A stretch of 64,000 nucleotides of DNA from Govania unica (GTDB taxonomy: Bacteria > Pseudomonadota > Alphaproteobacteria > Sphingomonadales > Govanellaceae). Position 1 is the stretch's first letter. Every line of letters begins with the position of its first letter. Below, one piece after another: positions 8,182-15,952 of the stretch. The position numbers and the translations under genes were made by a program. The stretch is taken from positions 523,590-587,589 of the forward strand of contig NZ_JANWOI010000004.1 of NCBI RefSeq assembly GCF_027920805.1, given 5' to 3'. The notes below the pieces were generated by a model. That model did no database searches. It saw only the letters and a program-made list of their open reading frames with translations, and was not told the origin of the DNA.

Positions 8182-9024
8182 ATGGTTAAAGTGGTAAGTG
8201 AAGGTCTGTCAGGTCATGCTGTGGAACATATGGCCGGCAAGCGGGTGGCGCTGTGCAGGGTTGGGTTGGGGGTGTCGGCGCGGGCGGAAAAGGTGATGCG
8301 CGCGCTTGGCGCTGGCGGGCGACTGTGGTTCGGGGAGCGCGAGGGCGAGGCTGGTTGGTGGCTTGGGGAGGAGGATGTGACGGTGGCGGTTGCAACGCTT
8401 CTCGCGCGTGATCTGGTGCAGCGGGACCCTCAGGGATACGCTCGGCTGAGTGCGCCGGGGGCGGCCTGGTTGCGGCGTCGGGCGGCGTCGGATGTGGCCG
8501 GGCGGGCGCTTTTGGCTGGGGATCTCGAAGCGGCGCGGCAGGTGGCGCCTTACCGGGATCAGCATCGGAATATGGCGGAAACCTGCGGTCCAGATAAGGC
8601 TCGGCGCTGGGTCAATCAGGGCGAATCGGCCCTTGGCTGGTTGCGGCGGCGGCGGGATAAGGATGGGGCGTTCCTGCTGTCCGAAGCGCAGTTCCTGGCC
8701 GGGGAACGGCTGCGCTCGGATTTCGAGCGGGCGGGGATTCCGCCACGGGTGACCAGCGTCTGGTCGGGGCTTGGGGCGGTGATCGATGGCGGCGTCCTCG
8801 GGCTCAGTCCGTCGGAAGCGCAGATGCGCAGTCGGGCAAGATTTCATCGCGCGGTCGAGGCCATGGGATCGGGCCTGGCCGAGGTGGTGGTGCGGGTGGC
8901 CTGTTATCAGGAGGGGCTGACGCTGGTGGAAAGCGGACTCGGCTGGCCGGCGCGGTCGGCCAAGGTGGTGTTGGGGTTGGGGCTCGATCGCTTGCAGGCA
9001 TTCTATGGTATTGGTGAAAAATAA
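8182..9024 (+). CDS. DUF6456 protein, candidate GafA/GafY-like activator of the GTA-like cluster
   Basis: 280 residues. Residues about 35-100 read like a winged helix (VATLLARDLVQRDPQGYARL, LSAPGAAWLRRR). Residues about 128-275 match the DUF6456 pattern as I know it (NQGESALGWLRRRRDKDG, LSEAQFLAGERLRSDFERA, RFHRAVEAMGSGL, VRVACYQEGLTLVESGLGWP). From memory, GTA activators of the GafA/GafY group carry this kind of domain; I could not check this. The gene lies between the repressor and the terminase operon. Its promoter overlaps repressor operators, and its stop codon overlaps a further operator copy upstream of the late promoter. This position fits a transcriptional activator held off by the repressor. 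Confidence 0.8.
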   Translation: MVKVVSEGLSGHAVEHMAGKRVALCRVGLGVSARAEKVMRALGAGGRLWFGEREGEAGWWLGEEDVTVAVATLLARDLVQRDPQGYARLSAPGAAWLRRRAASDVAGRALLAGDLEAARQVAPYRDQHRNMAETCGPDKARRWVNQGESALGWLRRRRDKDGAFLLSEAQFLAGERLRSDFERAGIPPRVTSVWSGLGAVIDGGVLGLSPSEAQMRSRARFHRAVEAMGSGLAEVVVRVACYQEGLTLVESGLGWPARSAKVVLGLGLDRLQAFYGIGEK

Positions 9025-9073
9025 CCAAATTGGAAAAAATTGACTTGACTATGGTAACGATGCCGGTTAATAT
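9022..9073 (+). promoter_or_regulatory. Strong promoter for the terminase/head-tail operon with a flanking operator-like site
   Basis: TTGACT (9045-9050), exactly 17 bases, then TAATAT (9068-9073): close to sigma70 consensus. Just upstream, TAACCAAATTGG (9022-9033) repeats the operator found in the repressor-DUF6456 intergenic region. Predicted transcription start is near 9080. Confidence 0.75.
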
Positions 9074-9117
9074 CTGTTTCATGGTCGAGAGTTAGGTCAA
9101 GAAATTCTGGTGGCAAC

Positions 9118-9151
9118 AAGGGCGTCTTCCGCAGGGAAGGGCGCCCTTTTT
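9118..9151 (+). terminator. Intrinsic terminator directly after the operon promoter
   Basis: AAGGGCG (9118-9124) pairs with CGCCCTT (9142-9148), followed by a T run (9147-9151) and TGTTTG. It lies about 40 bases after the predicted start and before the first gene, so transcripts would stop early unless something allows read-through. Confidence 0.65.
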
Positions 9152-9183
9152 GTTTGGGCTGACGGTCAAAAAATGGAGTTGGC

Positions 9184-9678
9184 ATGACGGCTGTACAAAA
9201 GGGGGAGAAAAAAGCGGTTCTGTGGACCCTGCCCAAGCGGCGGGCTTTTTTAAAGGCGCTGCGCCAGACCGGAACGGTCACGGTGGCGGCGGAAAAGGCC
9301 GGGGTGTCACGCGGGCAGGCTTACCAGTTTCGTAAAAAAGACAAGACGTTCCGGCAAGCCTGGGACGATGCGCTGCAGGCGGCGCTGGATGAGCTTGAGA
9401 CCGAACTGCGACGGCGCGCCATGCAGGGGGTCGAGCAGCCGGTTTATTTCGGCGGCAAGGAATGCGGCCGTATCCGCACCTATAATGACAATCTGGGCAT
9501 GTTTCTGCTGCGCGCGCATCGCGGCGAGGTTTACGGCGCGGCCAAGGGGGCTGAGGAGACGGCGGGCTCGGGCCAAGGGCCACGCGATGAGGGGCGGGCG
9601 CGGCGGCTGGTGGAGGAACGCTTGAAGCGGCTCGCGGCTCGGCGCGACAGTTTGAAAACCCAGGGTGAGGGCGCGTGA
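9184..9678 (+). CDS. Small terminase subunit-like DNA-binding protein (GTA gp1-like)
   Basis: 164 residues. The N-terminal half has a helix-turn-helix typical of small terminases (RRAFLKALRQTGTVTVAAEK then AGVSRGQAYQFRKKDKTF). A helical segment follows (ALQAALDELETELRRRAMQG), and then FGGKECGRIRTYNDNLGMFLLRAHRGEVYG, the usual small-terminase end that precedes TerL in GTAs and HK97-like phages. It would recognise DNA and hand it to TerL for packaging. The start ATG 9184 has GGAG a few bases upstream. It overlaps the large terminase by four bases (GTGA). Confidence 0.85.
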   Translation: MTAVQKGEKKAVLWTLPKRRAFLKALRQTGTVTVAAEKAGVSRGQAYQFRKKDKTFRQAWDDALQAALDELETELRRRAMQGVEQPVYFGGKECGRIRTYNDNLGMFLLRAHRGEVYGAAKGAEETAGSGQGPRDEGRARRLVEERLKRLAARRDSLKTQGEGA

Positions 9679-11006
9679 CGGGGTCTTTGGCCGAGGAACT
9701 AGCCCGGTTGCCGGATGCGGAGCGGCGGGCGGTGTTCGCGGCCTTTGCTCAGGCCGATTGGGATGCCTTGTTATATGACTGGCGGTTCTGGGCTCGGCCG
9801 TCGCAGATGGCGCCGGCGGGGGACTGGTTCTGCTGGCTTATTCTGGCCGGGCGCGGCTTTGGCAAAACCCGCAGCGGGGCTGAGTGGCTGCGCGGGCTGG
9901 TGGAGGGGGGCTCGCCGCTGCGGTCGGCTTCGGCTGCGGTGGAACGGATCGCGCTGGTGGCCGAGACCTGGAGCGACGCGCGCGATGTGATGGTCGAGGG
10001 CGAATCCGGGTTGCTGGCCACGGCGCGGCCCGGGGCACGGCCGAAGTTCGAGCCCTCGAAACGGCGGCTGACCTGGCCGAACGGGGCGGTGGCGCAGATT
10101 TATTCGGCCGATGAGCCGGATCAGCTGCGCGGGCCGCAGCATAGTCTGGCCTGGTGCGATGAGCTGGCGAAATGGCGTCATGCGGATCTCGCCTGGGCCA
10201 ATCTGTTGATGGGCCTGCGGCTTGGGGTCCGGCCCCGGGTCATGGTGACGACGACGCCACGGCCGATGCCGTTGCTGAAAAACCTGATGACGGCGTCTTC
10301 GAGTGTGGTGACGCGCGGGGCGACACGGGATAATGCGGCCAATCTGCCGCCGAGCTTCATGGTGGAAATGACGGCGCGTTATGGCGGCACAAGGCTTGGG
10401 CGGCAGGAACTTGAGGCGGAAATTCTGGAGGATGTGCCGGGCGCATTGTGGACGCGCGGCATGATCGAGACGGCGCGGGTGGCTGAGGGGCCGGGCTTTG
10501 CACGGATCGTGGTGGCGGTCGATCCGCCGGTCACGAGCGGCGAGCGGGCCGATGCCTGCGGCATTGTGGTTGCGGCCAAGGGCGAGGATGGCCGGGCTTA
10601 TGTGCTGGCCGATCTGACGGTCAAGGGGGCGACGCCGCTTGAATGGGCGCGGGCGGCGGTGGCGGCTTATGCGGACTATGGCGCGGACCGGCTGGTGGCT
10701 GAGGTCAATAACGGCGGGGAACTGGTGGCGGCGGTGTTGCGGCAGGTCGATCCGACGGTGAGTTATCGCGCCGTCCGTGCCTCCCGCGGCAAAGCGGCAC
10801 GGGCCGAGCCGGTGGCGGCTTTGTATGAACAGGGGCGGGTGCATCATATGGGCTCGTTTCCGGCGCTTGAGGATCAGATGTGCTGCTTCGTGGCCGGCGA
10901 AGCCTGGGCCGGAGAGGGCAGCCCGGATCGGGTCGATGCGCTGGTCTGGGCGGTGACCGATCTGATGCTGGGGCCGGGCGGAATGCCACGGTTTCGCAGT
11001 TTGTGA
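9675..11006 (+). CDS. Terminase large subunit (DNA packaging motor, GTA gp2-like)
   Basis: 443 residues from a GTG start that overlaps the gp1 stop. It is the ATP-driven motor and nuclease that fills the capsid. The Walker A motif is at about residues 58-65 (AGRGFGKTRSGAEW), and the Walker B-like acidic pair is in SLAWCDELAKW. The C-terminal nuclease acids are in VVAVDPPVT, RLVAEVNNGGE and DRVDALVWAVTDLM. Gene order and length fit RcGTA gp2/HK97-type TerL. Downstream, the operon is interrupted by repeats and an antisense gene before the portal. Confidence 0.95.
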   Translation: MTGSLAEELARLPDAERRAVFAAFAQADWDALLYDWRFWARPSQMAPAGDWFCWLILAGRGFGKTRSGAEWLRGLVEGGSPLRSASAAVERIALVAETWSDARDVMVEGESGLLATARPGARPKFEPSKRRLTWPNGAVAQIYSADEPDQLRGPQHSLAWCDELAKWRHADLAWANLLMGLRLGVRPRVMVTTTPRPMPLLKNLMTASSSVVTRGATRDNAANLPPSFMVEMTARYGGTRLGRQELEAEILEDVPGALWTRGMIETARVAEGPGFARIVVAVDPPVTSGERADACGIVVAAKGEDGRAYVLADLTVKGATPLEWARAAVAAYADYGADRLVAEVNNGGELVAAVLRQVDPTVSYRAVRASRGKAARAEPVAALYEQGRVHHMGSFPALEDQMCCFVAGEAWAGEGSPDRVDALVWAVTDLMLGPGGMPRFRSL

Positions 11007-11041
11007 GGGGGGGTACGGGTTGGTATGCGTGCCGATAAAAC

Positions 11042-11680
11042 GCGTGTCATTGCCGGGCTTGACCCGGCAATCCATCTGGGGCGGTGGTGCGTGGTGAGGG
11101 GTGGATTACCGGGTCGAGCCCGGTAATGACAGGGTTTTTGGGTTTTGGGATTCTGTACTGTGTTTATGGGGATGGCAGGGGTGTTCGGTAGGGGGGGCGC
11201 GAAATGTCATTGCGAGGCGGAGCCGAAGCAATCCAGGTTGCGGGCCGGAGTGTCTGGATCGCCGCGCCGCTTACGCGGCTCACGATGACGGGTGAGGGCG
11301 TGCACATATATTGCGTGTCATTGCCGGGCTTGACCCGGCAATCCATCTGGGGCGGTGGTGCGTGGTGAGGGGTGGATTACCGGGTCGAGCCCGGTAATGA
11401 CAGGGTTTTTGGGTTTTGGGATTCTGTACTGTGTTTATGGGGATGGCAGGGGTGTTCGGTAGGGGGGGCGCGAAATGTCATTGCGAGGCGGAGCCGAAGC
11501 AATCCAGGTTGCGGGCCGGAGTGTCTGGATCGCCGCGCCGCTTACGCGGCTCACGATGACGGGTGAGGGCGTGCATATGCAATGCCTGTCATTGCCGGGC
11601 TTGACCCGGCAGTCCATCTGGGGCGGTGGTGCGTGGTGAGGCATGGATTACCGGGTCGAGCCCGGTAATGACAGGTTTTT
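11042..11680. repeat. 271-bp tandem duplication built of palindromic elements (between TerL and portal)
   Basis: Two almost identical 271-base units (11042-11312 and 11313-11583) are followed by the start of a third (11584-about 11680). Each unit contains three palindromic modules: GTCATTGCCGGGCTTGACCC, its mirror ending GAGCCCGGTAATGACAGG, and a different element, GTCATTGCGAGGCGGAGCCG through CTCACGATGAC. Units 1 and 2 differ mainly in the last dozen bases. Identical small open frames at 11101 and 11372 are repeat artefacts. The stretch 11007-11773 holds no supported gene. Confidence 0.9.
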
Positions 11681-11710
11681 TTGGTTCTTCACTGCTGGGT
11701 TGGTTTGGGC

Positions 11711-11760
11711 AAAAGAAAACCCCCCGGCTTTTCCCTCGATGGGGTTGGCGCGGGGGGTGT
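11711..11760 (-). terminator. Terminator of the antisense secreted-protein gene
   Basis: Read on the minus strand, a C6/G6 stem (ACCCCCC and GGGGGGT) encloses a loop of about 25 bases and is followed by TTTTCTTTT. It lies just past the stop of the 11774-12169 gene. Confidence 0.7.
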
Positions 11761-11773
11761 TCGGGTTTGGATT

Positions 11774-12169
11774 TTACTTTGCGGAGGCCTGGGCGGCTTT
11801 GTATTCGCGGATGGCGGTGTTGAATTTGGCAGCGACGCCTTCCATGTCTTCGACCGCGGCGTTGTGGCGGGTCGCGAGGCTTTGTTCGATGCCGTTCAAT
11901 TTGGTCTTGCGGGCCTTGTCGTCCAGCGATTTGTCGTTGGTGACAGCGGCTTTTTCTTCATCTGCGCCGGTTTTGATGCAGCTCAGGAAGGCATCGGTCG
12001 AGGCGATGTAGGCTTTGACGGCCTGATGGGTTTCGCCCATCTGTTCCTGGCTTGCGGACTTGCCGTCGACGACGGACGGGGCGGTCGGGCGCGAGCATTC
12101 GGCGGCCATGGCGCTGGTGACAAAGCTTGCGGCCAGGACGGCACCGGCCAGGGTGGTGAACAATTTCAT
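11774..12169 (-). CDS. Small exported helical protein of unknown function, antisense within the GTA-like cluster
   Basis: 131 residues from ATG 12169 (GGAG about 9 bases upstream). A Sec signal (KLFTTLAGAVLAASFVTSAMA, cleavage after AMA) precedes a mature protein of about 108 residues that is almost all helix, with two cysteines (AECSRP and FLSCIKTG) that could form a disulfide. It resembles small periplasmic proteins of unclear role seen in alphaproteobacteria; I do not recognise a named family. It is transcribed against the terminase and portal genes and has its own terminator. It therefore looks like a host or moron gene inserted between gp2 and gp3. Confidence 0.8.
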   Translation of the reverse strand: MKLFTTLAGAVLAASFVTSAMAAECSRPTAPSVVDGKSASQEQMGETHQAVKAYIASTDAFLSCIKTGADEEKAAVTNDKSLDDKARKTKLNGIEQSLATRHNAAVEDMEGVAAKFNTAIREYKAAQASAK

Positions 12170-12355
12170 TTGTGACGTCTCCAAATAAGCAACGTGAATC
12201 AATAGCGATGAAGCCCGGCGGCTTCTGATGAGCGCACTGTAACATGAAGAACACCAGATCAACATGGTGGAAATGAGGCAAGGCGCGGCTTTGCGGAGTC
12301 ATGCGCGGAGATTGCCGGAAATTTTAAAATCATAAGCATTTACAAGGAATTGAGC

Positions 12356-13552
12356 ATGTCGATCTTACGCGATCTGTGGCGCGCTTCGGGATTCGAGGTG
12401 AAGAAAAGCGCGGCTTTGGGCGGCAGCGAGACGGCCTTTCTGGGGCTTGGCGCACCGCGTTGGACCCAGCGCAATTTCCGCCGTCTGGCCGAAGAAGGCT
12501 TCCGCAAGAATGTGATCGCCCATCGGTCGATCAAGGTCATCGCCGAAAGTGCCGCCGCCGTGCCATGGCGGCTTGGGCGCGGTGACAAGCTGTTGCGCGG
12601 ACATCCGTTGCTGGATCTGCTGGCGCGGCCCAATCCGGCTATGAGTGGGCTTGATCTGATGGAAAGCCTTTATGCCTATTTGAATATTGCCGGGGACGCC
12701 TATCTTGAAATGGTGCCGGGGGCGAATGGGCGGCCGGGCGAGCTTTATGTGCTGCGGCCGGACCGCATGACCATTCTGCCGGGGGCCAATGGCTGGCCGC
12801 GGGCTTATCGCTATGAGGCCGGGGGGCGGGTTCATGAGTTTGAGGTCGATGGGCTGACCGGTGAAAGCCGCATTCTGCATGTGAAGTATTTTCATCCGCT
12901 GGATGACCTTTATGGCATGTCGCCTTTGGAGGCGGCGGCTTATGGCATTGATATCCATAATGCGGCGAGCCAGTGGAACAAGGCGCTGTTTGACAATGCG
13001 GCGCGGCCGTCGGGGGCGCTGGTTTATGACAATAAGGATGGCGCGACGTTGTCCGAGGGGCAGTTCGAACGGCTGAAGGCCGATCTGGCGGAGACCTATC
13101 AGGGGGCGCGCAATGCCGGGCGGCCGTTGTTGCTTGAGGGCGGGTTGAGCTGGCAGCCGATGGCCTTTTCGCCGCAGGATATGGAATTCGCCGAGGGCAA
13201 GAATATGGCGGCGCGGGAAATTGCGCTCGCGTTCGGGGTGCCGCCGTTGCTGCTTAATATTCCCGGCGATAATACCTATAACAATTACCAGGAAGCCAAT
13301 CGGGCGCTGTGGCGGCTGACGTTGCTGCCTTTGATGGAGAAAATGACGGCGGCGCTCAACCATTGGCTGACGCCGCAGTTCGGGCGCGATTTATGGCTCG
13401 ATTTCGATCGCGATTCCATTACGGCGCTGCAAAGCGAACGCACGGCGTCGTGGGAGCGGTTGGCGGGAGCGCATTTCCTCACCATCAATGAAAAACGGTT
13501 GGCGGCGGGGCTTGAGCCGGTGGCGGATGGAGACAAGCTTGCGAGCGGGTGA
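12356..13552 (+). CDS. HK97-type phage portal protein (GTA gp3-like)
   Basis: 398 residues from ATG 12356, with AAGGA at 12344-12348. The portal forms the dodecameric ring at one capsid vertex through which DNA enters and leaves. Family features are FRKNVIAHRSIKVIAESAAAV near the start, the DLMESLYAYLNIAGDAYLE segment, YVLRPDRMTI, FHPLDDLYGMSPLEAAAYGI, LALAFGVPPLLLNIPGDN and the YNNYQEANRALW loop. The length is typical of GTA/HK97 portals. A 300-base gap with a perfect terminator follows before the next gene. Confidence 0.95.
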   Translation: MSILRDLWRASGFEVKKSAALGGSETAFLGLGAPRWTQRNFRRLAEEGFRKNVIAHRSIKVIAESAAAVPWRLGRGDKLLRGHPLLDLLARPNPAMSGLDLMESLYAYLNIAGDAYLEMVPGANGRPGELYVLRPDRMTILPGANGWPRAYRYEAGGRVHEFEVDGLTGESRILHVKYFHPLDDLYGMSPLEAAAYGIDIHNAASQWNKALFDNAARPSGALVYDNKDGATLSEGQFERLKADLAETYQGARNAGRPLLLEGGLSWQPMAFSPQDMEFAEGKNMAAREIALAFGVPPLLLNIPGDNTYNNYQEANRALWRLTLLPLMEKMTAALNHWLTPQFGRDLWLDFDRDSITALQSERTASWERLAGAHFLTINEKRLAAGLEPVADGDKLASG

Positions 13553-13660
13553 GTCCCGAAATGGGACGCTGTGTCTTGGTGGGACAGGGGGATCCGTTCA
13601 ATTTGAGACAATTTGTGCGGACTGCGCGGATAAAGCGGAGCGAAACAGGGGTTTCGCGGA

Positions 13661-13677
13661 CTGGCATGGTTTCTGCA
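13661..13677 (+). promoter_or_regulatory. Putative sigma54 (-24/-12) promoter between portal and DUF6127 gene
   Basis: CTGGCATGGTTTCTGCA matches TGGCACG-N4-TTGCA at all but two positions. GG (13663-13664) and GC (13675-13676) are separated by exactly 10 bases. A 5-bp inverted repeat GTCCCGAAATGGGAC lies about 100 bases upstream (13553-13567), where an enhancer-binding protein could sit. Found by eye, so chance is possible. Confidence 0.4.
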
Positions 13678-13687
13678 CTACAGTTGA

Positions 13688-13810
13688 TAAGACACCAGAT
13701 GAGATATGGGCTTTTGCCCGTGCGAACATCGGATCAGCGATAGCCAGAACTGCCAAGTTATCTTCGCGTCGCATGACTAACGGCCTCCCTTTTTCGGAGG
13801 CCGTTTTTTT
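13688..13810 (+). ncRNA. Candidate small RNA ending in a perfect terminator
   Basis: If the sigma54-like site is used, transcription would begin near 13688 and end at the terminator at 13779-13810, giving an RNA of about 120 bases. The interval holds no convincing coding frame. It contains a small hairpin (GGGC-TTTT-GCCC near 13710) plus the terminator stem, as many trans-acting small RNAs do. It matches no RNA family I know. Confidence 0.35.
13779..13810 (+). terminator. Perfect intrinsic terminator inside the GTA-like operon
   Basis: AACGGCCTCC (13779-13788), a 7-base loop, the exact complement GGAGGCCGTT (13796-13805), then seven Ts. This is one of the strongest terminators in the window, and it lies between the portal gene and the rest of the head genes. 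Confidence 0.92.
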
Positions 13811-13852
13811 ATGTCCCGATCATCCTAAAGGTTTTTTGCGGGAGGTGACGCC

Positions 13853-14173
13853 ATGACGGCGCAGGATCCCTTTCCATTTTATGCTTATGCGCGGCTGGTG
13901 CAGCAGGCGCAGCTTGAAGGCGCAACCATCGAGACCCTGCGCCTTTTGATCGAGGAGGCGAGTGCGCATGGTGCGGCGCGGGCCCTTGCGCGTTGCGGAC
14001 TTGAGGATGCGGCGGCGGGCAGCGACATCGGCGAATTGCGGGCGTTGCTGGATGCCTGGCGCGACAGCAAACGGGCGGCGCGGCGGGCGGCGGTCAGATG
14101 GCTGACGCGGGCCTTTCTTGCGAGCCTCATGGCGGCCATCGCTTTCAAATTACGCGTCATTGATTGGCGTTGA
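13853..14173 (+). CDS. DUF6127-family small protein (GTA gp3.5-like)
   Basis: 106 residues. The central part is a charged helix (LRLLIEEASAHGAARALARC, then SDIGELRALLDAWRDSKRAA), followed by a C-terminal hydrophobic helix (FLASLMAAIAFKLRVI). The motif set (EEA...GA..AL...GL.D..A..DI.ELR.LLDAWR) matches the DUF6127 proteins encoded between portal and protease in GTAs and related prophages. It is a small membrane-associated protein of unknown role. GGAGG at 13841-13845 gives a good ribosome site. Confidence 0.82.
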   Translation: MTAQDPFPFYAYARLVQQAQLEGATIETLRLLIEEASAHGAARALARCGLEDAAAGSDIGELRALLDAWRDSKRAARRAAVRWLTRAFLASLMAAIAFKLRVIDWR

Positions 14174-14206
14174 TTTCATATCACCTGTTGAGAACGGAGC
14201 ATCATC

Positions 14207-14680
14207 GTGCTGGCCACAGCCTCATTGCTGCGGAGCGCGCCCGAGGGCGCCTTCGCGGGTTACGCAAGCGTGTTCGGCACGCTCGATCGCGGTCACGACA
14301 TTGTTGCGCGGGGCGCATTCCGGCGGTCGCTGAGCGAGCGCGGCGCGTCCGGCGTCAAGCTGTTGTGGCAGCATGATCCGAACCAGCCCGTCGGCGTGAT
14401 CGACAGTCTGGCCGAAGACAACCACGGACTTTATATGCGCGGGCGGCTGTTGCTGGATGTGGCGCGGGCGCGTGAGGCGCTGTCGTTGATGCGCAATCGC
14501 GTGCTTGATGGATTGTCGATCGGATACCGCTGCGTGCGCTCGGACGTGGAGCCGAAATCAGGCGCGCGGGTGCTTTATGACGTGGATCTTTGGGAAATAT
14601 CCCTGGTGACTTTTCCCATGCAGGAGACGGCGCGCATCACCGCCTACAAGGCGGCGGTCATGCGCGGCGGACGATCATGA
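14207..14680 (+). CDS. HK97-family prohead protease (GTA gp4-like)
   Basis: 157 residues from a GTG start with GGAG about 8 bases upstream. It cleaves the scaffold/delta domain of the capsid protein during head maturation. The herpesvirus/HK97 protease signature is present: GYASVFGTLDRGHDIVARGAF, a catalytic His56 in LLWQHDPNQPVG, and a nucleophile Ser104 in VLDGLSIGYR, followed by LWEISLVTFPMQ. It stands directly before the capsid gene, as in HK97 and RcGTA. Confidence 0.93.
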   Translation: MLATASLLRSAPEGAFAGYASVFGTLDRGHDIVARGAFRRSLSERGASGVKLLWQHDPNQPVGVIDSLAEDNHGLYMRGRLLLDVARAREALSLMRNRVLDGLSIGYRCVRSDVEPKSGARVLYDVDLWEISLVTFPMQETARITAYKAAVMRGGRS

Positions 14681-14711
14681 GTTTTATTTTCACAACGAGG
14701 AGAAGGTGAAC

Positions 14712-15938
14712 ATGGAGACCGAAGTGATGAATACGGTGGCGGTGCAGCAGGCAGTTGAAGCGCTGGGTCGCGCCTTCGAAGAATTTAAAAGCGCGAACGA
14801 CGCCCGCGAGGCACGGGCCGATGTGGTGCTTGAACATAAAGTCGCAGCCATCGGCGATGATCTTGGTCAATTGCAGGCGCGTCTGGATCGCATGCATATG
14901 GCGATCAACCGTCCGACGATTTCGGGTGCTGTACAGGCCGATGTGACGGGGCCGGAAATCCGCGAACATAAGACGGCGTTTTACGATCGCTTTGTTCGGC
15001 GCGGCATTGAAACCGGACTTGGCGATCTTGAAGGCAAAGCCCTGAGCATCAGCACGGATGCGGATGGCGGCTATAGCGTGCCGCGGGAACTGGATCAGAC
15101 CATTGAACGGCTGACCAAGGATCTGTCGCCGATCCGTCGCATCGCCAATGTGGTGCAGGTGGGCAGCGCACAATATCGCAAACTGGTGACGGTGAGTGGG
15201 CTTGCGTCAGGCTGGGTCGGCGAAGTGGCGGGGCGGCCGGTTACAAACAGCATGCAGTTTGCTGAAGTGGTGCCGCCGCTTGGGGAAATCTATGCCAATC
15301 CGGCAGCTACGCAGGCCATGCTGGACGATAGCTTTTTTGATGTTGAAACCTGGCTTGCGGAACAGATCGCCGTTGAATTCGCCGTGCAGGAAGGCACCGC
15401 TTTTGTGAGCGGCGATGGCGCCAACAAACCGAAAGGATTTTTGTCCTATACCACGGCTTTGACCGCTGACGGGGCGCGGGCTTTTGGCAGCTTGCAGCAT
15501 ATCGTGACCGGGGTGAGCGCGGGATTTCCGGCAAGCAATCCGTCCGACAAACTGATTGATCTCGTGCATGCGTTGCGCCCGGTTTATCGCGATGCTGCGG
15601 CCTTTGTCATGAACACCAATGTTCTTGCGGCCGTGCGCAAGTTCAAGGATGCCGATGGCAATTATCTGTGGCGTCCGGGTCTGGGTGTCGGACAGTCGGC
15701 GACTCTTTTGGGCTATCCGGTGATCGAAGCGCAGGACATGCCGGATGTGGCGGCCAATTCGCTGTCGGTGGCATTCGGTAATTTCGCGCGCGGCTATACC
15801 ATCACCGACCGTTCAAGCGTGCGCGTGTTGCGCGATCCTTATTCGAACAAGCCTTATGTGCATTTCTACAGCACCAAACGCGTCGGCGGCGGTGTGGTCA
15901 ATTCCGATTGCATCAAGCTTTTGAAATTCAGCGTTTAA
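14712..15938 (+). CDS. Major capsid protein (HK97 fold, GTA gp5-like)
   Basis: 408 residues from ATG 14712 (GAGGAGAAGG just upstream; an in-frame GTG at 14706 is too close to that site). Residues about 1-110 are a charged, coiled delta/scaffold domain (VQQAVEALGRAFEEFKSAND). The mature HK97-fold shell protein begins near ALSISTDADGGYSVPRE. Typical motifs are PIRRIANVVQVGS, WVGEVAGRPVT, the P-loop-like FVSGDGANKPKGFLSY and the C-terminal RVGGGVVNSDCIKLLK. It is followed closely by a gene of the five-gene insert. Confidence 0.96.
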   Translation: METEVMNTVAVQQAVEALGRAFEEFKSANDAREARADVVLEHKVAAIGDDLGQLQARLDRMHMAINRPTISGAVQADVTGPEIREHKTAFYDRFVRRGIETGLGDLEGKALSISTDADGGYSVPRELDQTIERLTKDLSPIRRIANVVQVGSAQYRKLVTVSGLASGWVGEVAGRPVTNSMQFAEVVPPLGEIYANPAATQAMLDDSFFDVETWLAEQIAVEFAVQEGTAFVSGDGANKPKGFLSYTTALTADGARAFGSLQHIVTGVSAGFPASNPSDKLIDLVHALRPVYRDAAAFVMNTNVLAAVRKFKDADGNYLWRPGLGVGQSATLLGYPVIEAQDMPDVAANSLSVAFGNFARGYTITDRSSVRVLRDPYSNKPYVHFYSTKRVGGGVVNSDCIKLLKFSV

Positions 15939-15952
15939 GAGAGGATTTTTTC

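Noticed and set aside
9053..9072. CtrA box at the late promoter of the GTA-like operon
   Set aside because: Only a single TTAA half-site is present at the -10 region; the second half at N7 spacing is missing.
11101..11566. Two identical 64-codon frames
   Set aside because: They lie in the 271-bp duplicated palindromic repeats and are identical because the DNA is duplicated, not because they are genes.
13488..13856. 122-codon open frame across the portal 3' end and the following gap
   Set aside because: It begins inside the portal gene in another frame and runs through a perfect terminator; the sequence has no recognisable domain.
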